A stretch of 64,000 nt of DNA, from NCBI RefSeq assembly GCF_902833905.1, contig NZ_CADFGP010000021.1, forward strand, positions 62,001 through 126,000, in the 5' to 3' direction. Origin of the DNA: Paraburkholderia tuberum STM678 (lineage in GTDB: Bacteria; Pseudomonadota; Gammaproteobacteria; Burkholderiales; Burkholderiaceae). Positions 34,717 to 43,876 of the stretch are shown one piece after another. The notes under the pieces are model-generated. The model saw only the letters and a list, made by a program, of their open reading frames with translations, made no database searches and was not told the origin of the DNA. Made by a program: the position numbers and the translations under genes. Numbering within the stretch: the first letter of the stretch is position 1; each line of letters opens with the position of its first letter.

Positions 34717-37410
34717 TTATCGCGGCAACGCCGTGTCCGCGCGCGACGGCGCCTGCGCGAGCCGCCGGATCGCGGCGATCAGTTCTGCGGGCGCCACGGG
34801 CTTGTGCAAGTGCGCGTCGAAACCCGCGGTCCGCGCACGCTGTTCGTCGAGCGCGTCCGCGTAACCGGTCAGCGCGATCGCGGGCAGTGGCCCGCCCCGT
34901 ATCGACGGCCGCCCGCCTTCTAGTGCGCGCAAGCGGCTCAGCACGTCATAGCCATCTTCGCCGGCCAGCATCAGATCGCAGAGCAGCACGTGCGGCCATT
35001 GCGCCGGGTCCGTCGCGCGCAGCCAGTCCAGCGCTTCGGTGCCCGCTGCACATAGCCGTACGCGTGCGCCGCTCGTGCTCAGCACCGCTTCGAGCGCGTC
35101 GCGCGCTTCTTCCTGGTCGTCGATCGCGAGCACGAACAGGCCATCGAGCGGAGCGGGCTCCGCCGAATCCGGCGCCGTGGGCGCCGACGCCAGTGGCGGT
35201 TGCGCATCCGCGACCGGCCGCAGCGGCAGCATCGCCACATAGGCAAGCCGCCCGTTCAGCGGCGTCAGCGTGAAGCTGCCGCCCGCGGCCGCCAGCGCGC
35301 TTTCCATCTGCCGCGCCGCCGCCTGCGATAGCTCGGCCGGCTTGTCGCCCATGCCGAGCACGCTGAACCACACATGATTGCCGTGCCGCTGCGCGCGCAA
35401 CGCGATGCGCTGCCCCGGGCTCGCCTGCGCGATCTCATTGCGGCACAACTCGGCGATCAACGGTTGCAGCACGCTCGGATCGCCGGTCACCCGCAGCTCG
35501 TGGTCGGACGGCTCCGCGTAGACGACGACGCGCTGCCCGGCGATCTCGTCGTGCAAGGCATCGATCACACCCGCCGTCAATGCGCTGACGCTGACCGATC
35601 GCGCGGTCAGCCGGCGCTGCGCGTGTTCGAGTTCACCCTGCTGCCATTGCAGCGACCACATCTTCGCGTACACGCCCTCGCGCGCGAGCAGTTCCCGATG
35701 CGTGCCCTGCTCGACCACCTGGCCGTGCTCCATCACCAGAATCCAGTCCGCGTCGACGACGGTAGAAAGTCGATGCGCGATCACGATCGACGTGCGGCCT
35801 TGCGCGAGGCGCGTCAGCTCGGTCTGGATCGCGCGCTCGGAGCGCGTGTCGAGCGCCGAGGTCGCCTCGTCGAACACGATGATGCGCGGGTCCTTCAGAA
35901 TCGCGCGCGCAATCGCGATGCGCTGCCGCTCGCCGCCCGATAGCCGCACGCCCCGCTCGCCGACGCGCGTGTCGTAATGGTCGGGCAAGCGCTCGATGAA
36001 CTCGTCGAGCTGCGCGGCCCGCGCCGCCCGCACGACGTCCGCGCGCGTCGCCGACGGACGTCCATAGGCAATGTTGTAGGCGATCGTTTCATTGAACAGC
36101 ACGGTGTCCTGCGGCACGATGCCGATGGCCTCGCGCAGACTGCGCTGCGTGAGCATGCTGATGTCTTGCCCGTCGATGCGGATCATGCCGCGCTCGGGCC
36201 GATAGAGGCGAAACAGCAGCTTCACGAGCGTCGATTTGCCCGAGCCGCTGCCGCCGACCACCGCGAGCGTCTTGCCCGGATACGCGTGAAAGTCGACATC
36301 GCGCAGCACCTGCCGCGCCGTGTCGTAGCCGAAATCGACGTGTTCGAACTCGATCAGCCCCGCGCCGACCTTCAGCGGCTGCGCGTCGCGCGCATCGATA
36401 TCCTCGCCGACGCGGCCGCGCGCCGCCAGAATCACGAACATGCGCTCGACGTTGACGAGCGCGTCGTTGGTCTCTCGAAACACGAAGCCGAGCGTGTTCA
36501 GCGGCATGCAGATCTGGATCAGGTAGGCGTTCACCAGAATCAGATCGCCGACGCTCATGCTGCCGGCCACCACGTGCTGCGCGGCGAGCAGCATGACCGC
36601 CGCTACCCCGAGCGCGATCACCGCGCTCTGTCCCACGTGCAAGGCGGTCAACGCGTTCTGGTTAGCGATGCGCGCGTGCACCCACTTCTCCAGCACGTTG
36701 CCGAGCCGTTGCGTCTCGCTCTCTTCGGTCGCGAAGTATTTGACCGTGTCGTAGTTCAGCAGACTGTCGACGAGCCGCCCGTCCGATTGCGCTTCGAGCA
36801 GATTGACCGCGCGCTGGAATGCGACGCGCCGCCGCGTGAACACGAACGTATAGCCCGCATACAGCACGAAGGTCACGACGATCGCGAGCATGAATTCGCG
36901 CGCGTAGCTATGCACCATGATCGCGACGATCACCGCGATCTCGAAGAAGGTCGGCACGATCGTAAACAGCGCCGTGCCGAGCAGAAAGCCGATGCCGTCG
37001 GCGCCTTTCTGCACGTCGCGCACGATCGCGCCAGTCTCGCGCCGCGCATGAAAGCGCGCGCTCAACCGATGCAGATGCGCGAAGGTCCGCTCGGTCAGCG
37101 CCGCGACCGTGCGTTGCACGACGATGCTGAACACGACGTCGCGCGCCTCGTTCAGCGCGTCGCCGAAAAATCGTAGCAGCGCATAGGCGAGCACGAGGAA
37201 CACTGGAAACGCCACCTGCGCGAGCGGATGGCTCAGTTCGTCGACGATGTGCTTCAGCGTGAGCGGCATCAGCACGGTCGCGAGCCGCGCGGCGATCATC
37301 AGCGCGAGCGCCCCGCTGGTCTGCCAGCGATAACGCCATACCGCATGCGCGAGATCGCCGACGATTCGGCGCGTCAGTTCGGAGCGAGGCGGCGGGGCGG
37401 AATTCGGCAT
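34717..37410 (-). CDS. ABC exporter fused to ATPase-like segment and receiver domain
   Basis: 897 residues. Residues about 20-320 are a six-helix ABC exporter membrane domain of the Atm1/HMT1 type (GAIVRDVQKGADG, NYDTVKYFATEE). The nucleotide-binding domain follows: Walker A GGSGSGKST (386-394), signature LSGGE (490-494), Walker B IIVFDEA, and switch His546. Residues about 600-730 resemble a decayed HATPase (DPSVLQPLIAELCRNEI) without intact G boxes. Residues about 757-885 are a receiver with the acidic pair DD, phospho-acceptor Asp812, Thr848 and Lys870 all present. It is divergent from the glycan operon. ATG 37410 gives the normal N-terminus. Confidence 0.9.
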   Translation of the reverse strand: MPNSAPPPRSELTRRIVGDLAHAVWRYRWQTSGALALMIAARLATVLMPLTLKHIVDELSHPLAQVAFPVFLVLAYALLRFFGDALNEARDVVFSIVVQRTVAALTERTFAHLHRLSARFHARRETGAIVRDVQKGADGIGFLLGTALFTIVPTFFEIAVIVAIMVHSYAREFMLAIVVTFVLYAGYTFVFTRRRVAFQRAVNLLEAQSDGRLVDSLLNYDTVKYFATEESETQRLGNVLEKWVHARIANQNALTALHVGQSAVIALGVAAVMLLAAQHVVAGSMSVGDLILVNAYLIQICMPLNTLGFVFRETNDALVNVERMFVILAARGRVGEDIDARDAQPLKVGAGLIEFEHVDFGYDTARQVLRDVDFHAYPGKTLAVVGGSGSGKSTLVKLLFRLYRPERGMIRIDGQDISMLTQRSLREAIGIVPQDTVLFNETIAYNIAYGRPSATRADVVRAARAAQLDEFIERLPDHYDTRVGERGVRLSGGERQRIAIARAILKDPRIIVFDEATSALDTRSERAIQTELTRLAQGRTSIVIAHRLSTVVDADWILVMEHGQVVEQGTHRELLAREGVYAKMWSLQWQQGELEHAQRRLTARSVSVSALTAGVIDALHDEIAGQRVVVYAEPSDHELRVTGDPSVLQPLIAELCRNEIAQASPGQRIALRAQRHGNHVWFSVLGMGDKPAELSQAAARQMESALAAAGGSFTLTPLNGRLAYVAMLPLRPVADAQPPLASAPTAPDSAEPAPLDGLFVLAIDDQEEARDALEAVLSTSGARVRLCAAGTEALDWLRATDPAQWPHVLLCDLMLAGEDGYDVLSRLRALEGGRPSIRGGPLPAIALTGYADALDEQRARTAGFDAHLHKPVAPAELIAAIRRLAQAPSRADTALPR

Positions 37411-37788
37411 GAGGTCGTGGTGAGGGCACCCGGAAGAAACGTCGCACAAGTGTGGCGTCGCGCAAGCGGCGCGCCCGGGCGCAAGCAAAAAAGGCGCTGG
37501 CTCCAGCCCTTTTCCGCGCACTTCTTACTTATTAATTGGGCGGGGTCCTTCGCCCATCCTAGTACCGGCGCGGCGCAAGCGGTTCGAAGTTACATGACCG
37601 TATGTAGAAACAGGGAACGCCACAGCGCTTCTCTTCCTACGAGAAAGGGCACGCTACAGCGCTTCGTACGGTTCCGCGCGACGTTTGCGTCGTTTGTCCG
37701 CACCGCAGGATGCGAATGGCACACCACATGCTGTGCGCCGCTTACGAAAGCCAACATCAATAGCCGCTCATCGCAGGAAGGAATGCCA
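37411..37788. other. 378-bp divergent promoter region
   Basis: The region between the ABC-receiver gene and the glycan operon must carry both promoters. It includes an AT-richer stretch around 37521-37545 and a pair of 15-bp direct repeats (annotated separately). No gene is convincing here. Confidence 0.45.
37617..37665. promoter_or_regulatory. Direct repeats in the divergent glycan promoter
   Basis: ACGCYACAGCGCTTC occurs at 37617-37631 and 37651-37665, differing at one base, with a 34-bp period (about three helical turns). The copies lie about 125-170 bp before the first glycan gene. This fits an activator or repressor binding pair. Confidence 0.4.
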
Positions 37789-39096
37789 ATGAAGATCGCC
37801 CTGATCAGCGAACACGCGTCGCCACTTGCTGTCGCCGGTGGCGTCGACAGCGGCGGACAGAACATCTACGTCGCGAACGTCGCGCGTCAACTGGTGGAAA
37901 TGGGCCATCAGGTCGACGTGTTCACGCGCCGCGATCGCGCACTGCTGCCCGAGCGCGTCGACATGGACGGCGTGCGCGTGATTCATGTGCCCGCGGGACC
38001 GCCGCGGCAATTGCCAAAGGAACGACTGCTGCCGTTCATGGACGAGTTTGCCGCGTTTCTGAGCGCGTTCTTTCGCCGCGAACCGCAGTCCTACGACGTG
38101 ATGCACGCGAACTTCTTCATGTCCGGCCTCGCCGCGCTGCAAGTGAAGGCTGCGCTCGGCGTGCCGCTGGTCACGACCTTTCACGCGCTCGGCCGCGTGC
38201 GGCGTATCCATCAGGGAACGGATGACGGCTTCCCCGACGAGCGCTTCGCGATCGAAGACGAACTGGTCGCAGGTTCGGACGTGCTCGTCGCCGAATGTCC
38301 GCAGGACCAAGCCGATCTGCTCGAACACTATCGCGCCGATCCGGCGCGCATCCAGATCGTGCCGTGCGGTTTCGATGCCGAGGAGTTCATGCCCGTCGAG
38401 CGCGAAGCCGCCCGCGATGCGCTCGGCTGGCGCCAGCACGACTTCATCGTGCTGCAACTGGGCCGGCTCGTGCCGCGCAAAGGCATCGACAACGTGGTGC
38501 GCGGCGTCGGCGTGCTGAAGCACACGTTCAACGCGGCGGCGCAGTTGTACATAGTCGGCGGCAATTCGGACGCGCCCAACGAAATCGCGACGCCGGAGAT
38601 CGCGCGCCTGCGCGAGATCGCCCGCGAATGCGGCGTCGCGGAGCAGACGAGCTTCGTCGGCCGGCGTGGTCGCACGCGGCTGCGCTACTTCTATAGCGCC
38701 GCCGACGTGTTCGTGACGACGCCCTGGTACGAGCCGTTCGGCATCACGCCGATCGAGGCGATGGCCTGCGCGACGCCGGTGATCGGCGCCGATGTCGGCG
38801 GCATCCGCTACTCGATCCTCGATGGCGTGACCGGCTTTCTCGTGCCGCCGCGCGATCCGCACGCGCTCGCCGCGCGGCTCGACCGCTTGCGGCGCGACCC
38901 CGCGCTCGCGCGCCGAATGGGCGAAGCGGGTCTCGACCGGGCCCGGACCGGCTTCACCTGGCGCGGTGTCAGCGATGCGCTCGCGCAAATCTATGCACGC
39001 GCGGCAAGGCTCGCACCGACCAAAACATCGCTCGACACCGCGTCCAAGCCGGCGCAGCTACCGCTGCGAGCAGCAGCCGGAGCGTCGTCCCGTTGA
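37789..39096 (+). CDS. GT4-family glycosyltransferase, first gene of the glycan operon
   Basis: 435 residues in the GT-B fold. KIALISEHASPLAVAGGVDS and GGQNIYVANVARQL at the N-terminus resemble sucrose-synthase/MshA-like transferases. LQLGRLVPRKGIDNVVRG and EPFGITPIEAMACATPVIGA form the donor site. GGAAGGA lies 8 nt before the ATG at 37789, which is preferred over the ATG six bases upstream. The donor and acceptor are unknown. Confidence 0.9.
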   Translation: MKIALISEHASPLAVAGGVDSGGQNIYVANVARQLVEMGHQVDVFTRRDRALLPERVDMDGVRVIHVPAGPPRQLPKERLLPFMDEFAAFLSAFFRREPQSYDVMHANFFMSGLAALQVKAALGVPLVTTFHALGRVRRIHQGTDDGFPDERFAIEDELVAGSDVLVAECPQDQADLLEHYRADPARIQIVPCGFDAEEFMPVEREAARDALGWRQHDFIVLQLGRLVPRKGIDNVVRGVGVLKHTFNAAAQLYIVGGNSDAPNEIATPEIARLREIARECGVAEQTSFVGRRGRTRLRYFYSAADVFVTTPWYEPFGITPIEAMACATPVIGADVGGIRYSILDGVTGFLVPPRDPHALAARLDRLRRDPALARRMGEAGLDRARTGFTWRGVSDALAQIYARAARLAPTKTSLDTASKPAQLPLRAAAGASSR

Positions 39097-39182
39097 CGAC
39101 GGCGCACGCCGCGGCCGGTCCAGCGGCTGCGGCGCGCCTTTTTCCGACTTTTGACCGAAGCTCGCGCATACCACGAACCATC

Positions 39183-39785
39183 ATGACGCTACCCGCCGTG
39201 TTCATCGACAAGGACGGCACGCTGCTCGAAGACGTGCCCTACAACGCCGATCCCGCGCTGATGCGTTTCGCGCCGGGCGCGCGCGAAGCGCTCGCGCTGC
39301 TCGCCGCGTACCCGTACGAGCTGTTCGTGATCAGCAATCAGTCCGGCATCGCGCTCGGCAAGTTCGAAGACAGAGCGCTGTTCGACGTGGAACGCCGGCT
39401 GCGGCAGATGTTCGCCGAGTGCGGCGCCACGCTCGCCGGCGCGTACTGGTGTCCGCATCATCCCGAGGGCAGCGTCGCGCGTTACGCGATCGTCTGCGAC
39501 TGCCGCAAGCCCGCGCCCGGCATGCTGCTGCGCGCGGCCGAAGAGCATGAGCTCGATCTCGCCAACAGCTGGTTCATCGGCGACATTCTCGACGACGTCG
39601 AAGCGGGCAATCGCGCCGGCTGCCGCACGATCCTGCTCGACAACGGCCACGAAACCGAATGGCGAACCGGCCCGCCGCGCACGCCGGGCGCGCGCGCCGC
39701 CGGTCTGCACGAGGCCGCGCAACGCGTCGTATTGCACGGCCTGCCGCCGGGCACCGCGGCGCGCCGCAAGGAGGCGCCGCGGTGA
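39183..39785 (+). CDS. HAD-family phosphatase, GmhB-like
   Basis: 200 residues. The HAD nucleophile motif is VFIDKDGTLLEDVPYN. The zinc loop CPHHPEG...CDCRKP is the feature that separates GmhB (D-glycero-D-manno-heptose 1,7-bisphosphate 7-phosphatase) and its relatives from other HAD proteins. NSWFIGDILDDVEAG is motif III/IV. ATG 39183 starts directly before the domain. The stop overlaps the next start as GTGA. It may supply an activated heptose for the operon, but histidinol-phosphate-type relatives are not excluded. Confidence 0.82.
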   Translation: MTLPAVFIDKDGTLLEDVPYNADPALMRFAPGAREALALLAAYPYELFVISNQSGIALGKFEDRALFDVERRLRQMFAECGATLAGAYWCPHHPEGSVARYAIVCDCRKPAPGMLLRAAEEHELDLANSWFIGDILDDVEAGNRAGCRTILLDNGHETEWRTGPPRTPGARAAGLHEAAQRVVLHGLPPGTAARRKEAPR

Positions 39786-41023
39786 ACGCACCTCTGCCAC
39801 TTGCGCCGCCCAAGCTGGCTCACGCGCGCGCGCCCGATACGTCGCAGCCGGTGTGCTGGGGCGGCGAGGTCAAACGGATTCTGTGCGTGCGCCTCGACAA
39901 TCTCGGCGACGTGCTGATGACCACGCCCGCGCTGCACGCGCTGCGCGAGTCCGCCGAAGACCGCCATCTCACGCTGCTGGCGTCGCGCAGCGGCGTCGCG
40001 CTCGCGCCGTTTCTCGACGACGTCGACGATGTGATCGAATACGACGCGCCGTGGGTCGCGCCCGCGTCGACCGTGACGCGCGATCTGCTCGACGATCACC
40101 GCATGCAGCAGCGGCTGCGGCGCGGCGGCTTCGACGCGTCGGTGATTTTCACCGTCTATAGCCAGAGCCCGTTGCCGGCCGCGATGCTGTGCTATCTCGC
40201 GGGGATTCCGCGCCGCCTCGCGCATTGCCGTGAAAACCCGTACGCGCTGTTGACCGACTGGCTGCGCGAGCCGGAGCCGCAGCAGCGCACACGGCACGAG
40301 GTGCAACGCCAGCTCGATCTGGTGCATCACGTCGGCGCGCAGACGGGCGACACCGGCATGCGCTTTCGCGTGCCGCCGGCCGCGCGCCAGTCGCTCGACG
40401 CGAAACTGAGGACGCTCGGCATCTGCCGCCACACCGAGTGCATCGTGTTGCATCCAGGTGCGACCGCTGCGTCGCGCCGCTATCCGCCCGAGCGCTTCGG
40501 CGAGGTCGCCACGCAGCTCGCGCGCGAGACCGGCGCCTCGGTGCTCGTGACCGGCGGCGCGAGCGAGCGGGCGCTCGTCGAGACCGTGATGCGCACGGCC
40601 GCGCCCGGCGCGCGCGCGCAGCTATACGACCTGAGCGGTGCGCTGACGCTCGCCGAACTCGCCGCGCTGCTCGAACGCGCGAGCGTGCTCGTGTCCAACA
40701 ACAGCGGCCCCGTGCATGTCGCGTCCGCGCTCGGCACGCCGGTCGTCGATCTTTACGCGCTGACCAACCCGCAGCACACGCCGTGGCAAACGCCGCAACG
40801 CGTGCTGTATCGCGACGTCGAATGCCGCTGGTGCTATCGCAGCGTGTGTCCGCACGGGCATCACGCCTGCCTGCTCGGCGTTCCGACCGACGAGGTCGTG
40901 CACGCGGCACTCGAATTGCGGCAAGCGCATGCGCATGCGCCGCGTCGTGGTGTATCGGAGCGCGCCGGCCGCGCCGATGACACGAGCACGCCGTCGCTGA
41001 TCGATCAGCCAACCGTCCCCTGA
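39782..41023 (+). CDS. GT9-family (heptosyltransferase-like) glycosyltransferase
   Basis: 413 residues. ILCVRLDNLGDVLMTTPALH is the GT9 N-terminal signature. VLHPGATAASRRYPPERF and NNSGPVHVASALGTPVVDLY form the C-terminal donor site. The GTG start overlaps the previous stop and has AAGGAGG just upstream, which is very strong support. GT9 enzymes usually move ADP-heptose. The GmhB-like neighbour fits that. Confidence 0.88.
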   Translation: MNAPLPLAPPKLAHARAPDTSQPVCWGGEVKRILCVRLDNLGDVLMTTPALHALRESAEDRHLTLLASRSGVALAPFLDDVDDVIEYDAPWVAPASTVTRDLLDDHRMQQRLRRGGFDASVIFTVYSQSPLPAAMLCYLAGIPRRLAHCRENPYALLTDWLREPEPQQRTRHEVQRQLDLVHHVGAQTGDTGMRFRVPPAARQSLDAKLRTLGICRHTECIVLHPGATAASRRYPPERFGEVATQLARETGASVLVTGGASERALVETVMRTAAPGARAQLYDLSGALTLAELAALLERASVLVSNNSGPVHVASALGTPVVDLYALTNPQHTPWQTPQRVLYRDVECRWCYRSVCPHGHHACLLGVPTDEVVHAALELRQAHAHAPRRGVSERAGRADDTSTPSLIDQPTVP

Positions 41024-41045
41024 ACCCACTTCCACTGCCAATGCC

Positions 41046-42791
41046 ATGTACACACTCGGAATCAATGCGGTCTATCACGACAGCGCCGCCGCGCTGCTGC
41101 GCGACGGCGTGGTGCTCGCCGCCGCCGAAGACGAACGCTTCACGCACATCAAGCACGCGAAACGTCCGGTGCCGTTCTCGACCTGGCAGCTCCCGTTCGA
41201 TGCGATCGACTACTGCCTGAAGGCCGCCGGCATTACGCTCGCCGCGATCGATCACGTCGCTTACTCGTACGACCCCACGCTATTCGGCGGCATGCCGAAG
41301 AGGCCGGGCGCGACGATCGAGCTGCCGTTCGATCCGGCCGGCACGCGCCCGGACAACCCGTCCGCGTCGCCGTGGGATCCGCTGTTCCTCAGCTATATCG
41401 CCAACGCGAAGGGCCAGCTGCTCGACGGCGCGCCGCATCATCTGCGCAAGCGCTTCCAGGGCGTGGATCGCGAGCACGGCTTCGCATGGCACTTCGTCGA
41501 GCACCATCTCACGCACGAGGCGAGCGCGTTCCTCGCCGCGCCGTTCGACGACACCGCCGTGCTGACGATGGACGGCCGCGGCGAGGGCGTGACGACCAGC
41601 ATGGGGCAATTCGTCGGCGGCGAGTACCAGCGTCTGAAACAGGTCGAGCTGCCGCACTCGCTCGGGCTGCTCTACGAAGCGGTCACCGACTGGCTCGGCT
41701 TCCTGCACTCGTCGGACGAGTACAAGGTGATGGCGCTCGCGTCGTACGGCAAGCCGGCTTATGTCGAGGTGTTCCGCGAGATCGTCCGCTATCGGCAGGA
41801 CGGCAGCTATACCGTCGACGCCCCGCGGCTGACCGAACGCTTCGGTCCCGCGCGCGAACGCGGCGGGCCGCTCGAACAACGCCACTTCGATATCGCCAAT
41901 TCGTTGCAGCGCGTACTCGAGGAGACCGTGCTGGAACTCGCGCACTGGCTGCATCGGCAGACCGGCTTGAGCCGGCTCTGCATGGCGGGCGGCGTCGCGC
42001 TGAACTGCGTGATGAACTCGAAGGTGCGCGACGCCGGGCCATTCAGCGAAGTGTGGGTGCAACCGGCGGCCGGCGATGCTGGCACCGCGCTTGGCGCGGC
42101 ACTGTGGACCGACTATCGCGAGCGTGCCGCGCGCGGCGACCGCGAACGTCACTGGAGAATGGATCACGCGTACCTCGGGCCCGCATACAGCGAAGCGGAA
42201 ATCGAGCAGTTCCTGCGCTGGTCGAAAGTACCGTACCGCCGACTCGCCGATATCGCCGGCGAGACCGCCGATCTGCTCGCGCAAGGCAAGGTGATCGGCT
42301 GGTATCAGGGGCGCACCGAATTCGGGCCGCGCGCGCTCGGCGCGCGCTCGATCCTCGCGTCGCCGATCGATCCGCGGATGCAGGCCAAGCTCAACGAGAT
42401 CAAGGATCGCGAGGACTTTCGCCCGGTCGCGCCGGTCGTGATGGAAGAGGAAGCCAACGAATGGTTCGTGAACGGCCAAACCGCGCCGTTCATGCTGTTC
42501 GTGTTCGACGTGCGCGCCGACAAGGCCGCGCGTATTCCGGCCGTGCGGCATGTGGACGGCACCGCGCGCGTGCAGACCATCAACCGCGCGCAGCACCCGC
42601 TGTACTACGACTTGCTGGCGGCGTTCAAGCAGCGCACGGGCGTGCCGATTCTCGTCAATACGTCGTTCAACACGCGCGGCGAGCCGATGGTGAATTCGCC
42701 GCGCGACGCGGTCGAGTCGTTCTGGACCTCGCCGCTCGACGCGCTCGTGATCGGCCCGTTCCTCGTCGACAAGGCGGGGGGCCGCTCATGA
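41046..42791 (+). CDS. NodU/CmcH-family carbamoyltransferase
   Basis: 581 residues, typical family size. The N-terminal ASKHA-like half starts YTLGINAVYHDSAAALL and has HHLTHEASAF and DGRGEGVTT. The C-terminal half has GWYQGRTEFGPRALGARSIL and VNTSFNTRGEPMV. These enzymes transfer a carbamoyl group from carbamoyl phosphate to a sugar hydroxyl, as in Nod factors and some antibiotics. Here the acceptor is presumably the operon's saccharide. It overlaps the next gene by ATGA. Confidence 0.92.
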   Translation: MYTLGINAVYHDSAAALLRDGVVLAAAEDERFTHIKHAKRPVPFSTWQLPFDAIDYCLKAAGITLAAIDHVAYSYDPTLFGGMPKRPGATIELPFDPAGTRPDNPSASPWDPLFLSYIANAKGQLLDGAPHHLRKRFQGVDREHGFAWHFVEHHLTHEASAFLAAPFDDTAVLTMDGRGEGVTTSMGQFVGGEYQRLKQVELPHSLGLLYEAVTDWLGFLHSSDEYKVMALASYGKPAYVEVFREIVRYRQDGSYTVDAPRLTERFGPARERGGPLEQRHFDIANSLQRVLEETVLELAHWLHRQTGLSRLCMAGGVALNCVMNSKVRDAGPFSEVWVQPAAGDAGTALGAALWTDYRERAARGDRERHWRMDHAYLGPAYSEAEIEQFLRWSKVPYRRLADIAGETADLLAQGKVIGWYQGRTEFGPRALGARSILASPIDPRMQAKLNEIKDREDFRPVAPVVMEEEANEWFVNGQTAPFMLFVFDVRADKAARIPAVRHVDGTARVQTINRAQHPLYYDLLAAFKQRTGVPILVNTSFNTRGEPMVNSPRDAVESFWTSPLDALVIGPFLVDKAGGRS

Positions 42792-43876
42792 ACGCCTCGG
42801 TCATGTGTCCGTCGCCCCTGCATGGCGGCGTGGCCGCGCGCTACAGCAGCGAAGATGCCGACGAAACCGGCCGCACGTTGCGCACGCAGTCGTGGCCCGA
42901 CGTGTCGGTGGTGGTGCCCACCTACCGCCGTCCCGCGATGCTCGCGAACTGCCTTGCCGCGCTATGCGCGCAGCAGTTCGCGCCGCACCGCTACGAGATC
43001 GTGGTCTGCGACGACGGTCCCGACGACGCCACGCGCGCCTGCGTCGAACGATTCGCGCGCGAGATGGCGCCGCTCGGGCTGGAACTGCACTACCTGCCGG
43101 TCACGCGCACCCAGGGGCCGGCCGGCGCGCGCAACGCGGGCTGGCAGTATGCGCGCGCTTCGCTGATCGCCTTCACCGACGACGACACGCTGCCCGATCC
43201 GCACTGGCTGACGGCTGGCGTCGCGGCGCTCGCGCAAGGCGCGACGGCGGCCGCCGGCACGATCGTCGTGCCGCTGCCCTCGCCGCCCGATCTGCCGACC
43301 GATTACGAAGCCGACGCGAGCGGCCTCGCGCGCGCCGAATTCGCGACCGCGAACGCGTTCGTCACGCGTGCGGCGCTCGTCGCGACCGGCGGCTTCGACG
43401 AACGGTTCACGTCGGCGTGGCGCGAGGATTCGGACTTGCAGTTCACGCTGCTTACCGCGGGCGGCCAGATCGTGCGCGCCCGCGACGCGGTGGTCGTGCA
43501 TCCGGTGCGGCCCGCGCGCTGGGGCGTCAGCATCGCGCAGCAGAAAAAGAGCCAGTTCGATGCGCTGCTTTATCGCAAGCATCCCGAACTGTTTCGAACC
43601 CGCATCCGCTCGCGGCCGCCGCTGCTGTACTACGCGATTCTCTGTGCCGCGTTGCTGGCGATCGGCGGTTCGTTCGCGGATCAGCCGATGCTCGCGGGCG
43701 CGGGTTTGATCGCGTGGTGCGGGTTGACCGGCTATTTCTGCGCGCGGCGGCTGCGCGGGCGCAACCACGGCTGGCGCCACGTCGCCGAAATGCTCTGGAC
43801 GTCGATCCCCATTCCATTTCTATCGATCTACTGGCGGCTCTATGGCGCCATCCGTTTCAAGGTGTTCTTTCCATGA
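42788..43876 (+). CDS. GT2-family glycosyltransferase with C-terminal membrane segments
   Basis: 362 residues. SVVVPTYRRPAMLANCLAAL, IVVCDDGPDDAT, LIAFTDDDTLPDPHWL and the SAWREDSDLQFTL acceptor motif mark a GT2 enzyme. Two hydrophobic stretches near the C-terminus (YYAILCAALLAIGG and AGAGLIAWCGLTGYF) suggest inner-membrane anchoring. The gene overlaps both neighbours by 4 bp, indicating coupled translation. Confidence 0.88.
   Translation: MNASVMCPSPLHGGVAARYSSEDADETGRTLRTQSWPDVSVVVPTYRRPAMLANCLAALCAQQFAPHRYEIVVCDDGPDDATRACVERFAREMAPLGLELHYLPVTRTQGPAGARNAGWQYARASLIAFTDDDTLPDPHWLTAGVAALAQGATAAAGTIVVPLPSPPDLPTDYEADASGLARAEFATANAFVTRAALVATGGFDERFTSAWREDSDLQFTLLTAGGQIVRARDAVVVHPVRPARWGVSIAQQKKSQFDALLYRKHPELFRTRIRSRPPLLYYAILCAALLAIGGSFADQPMLAGAGLIAWCGLTGYFCARRLRGRNHGWRHVAEMLWTSIPIPFLSIYWRLYGAIRFKVFFP

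Noticed and set aside
35977..37176. 399-codon plus-strand frame opposite the ABC exporter
   Set aside because: It is antisense to the ABC membrane and ATPase domains and has no start signal or domain.
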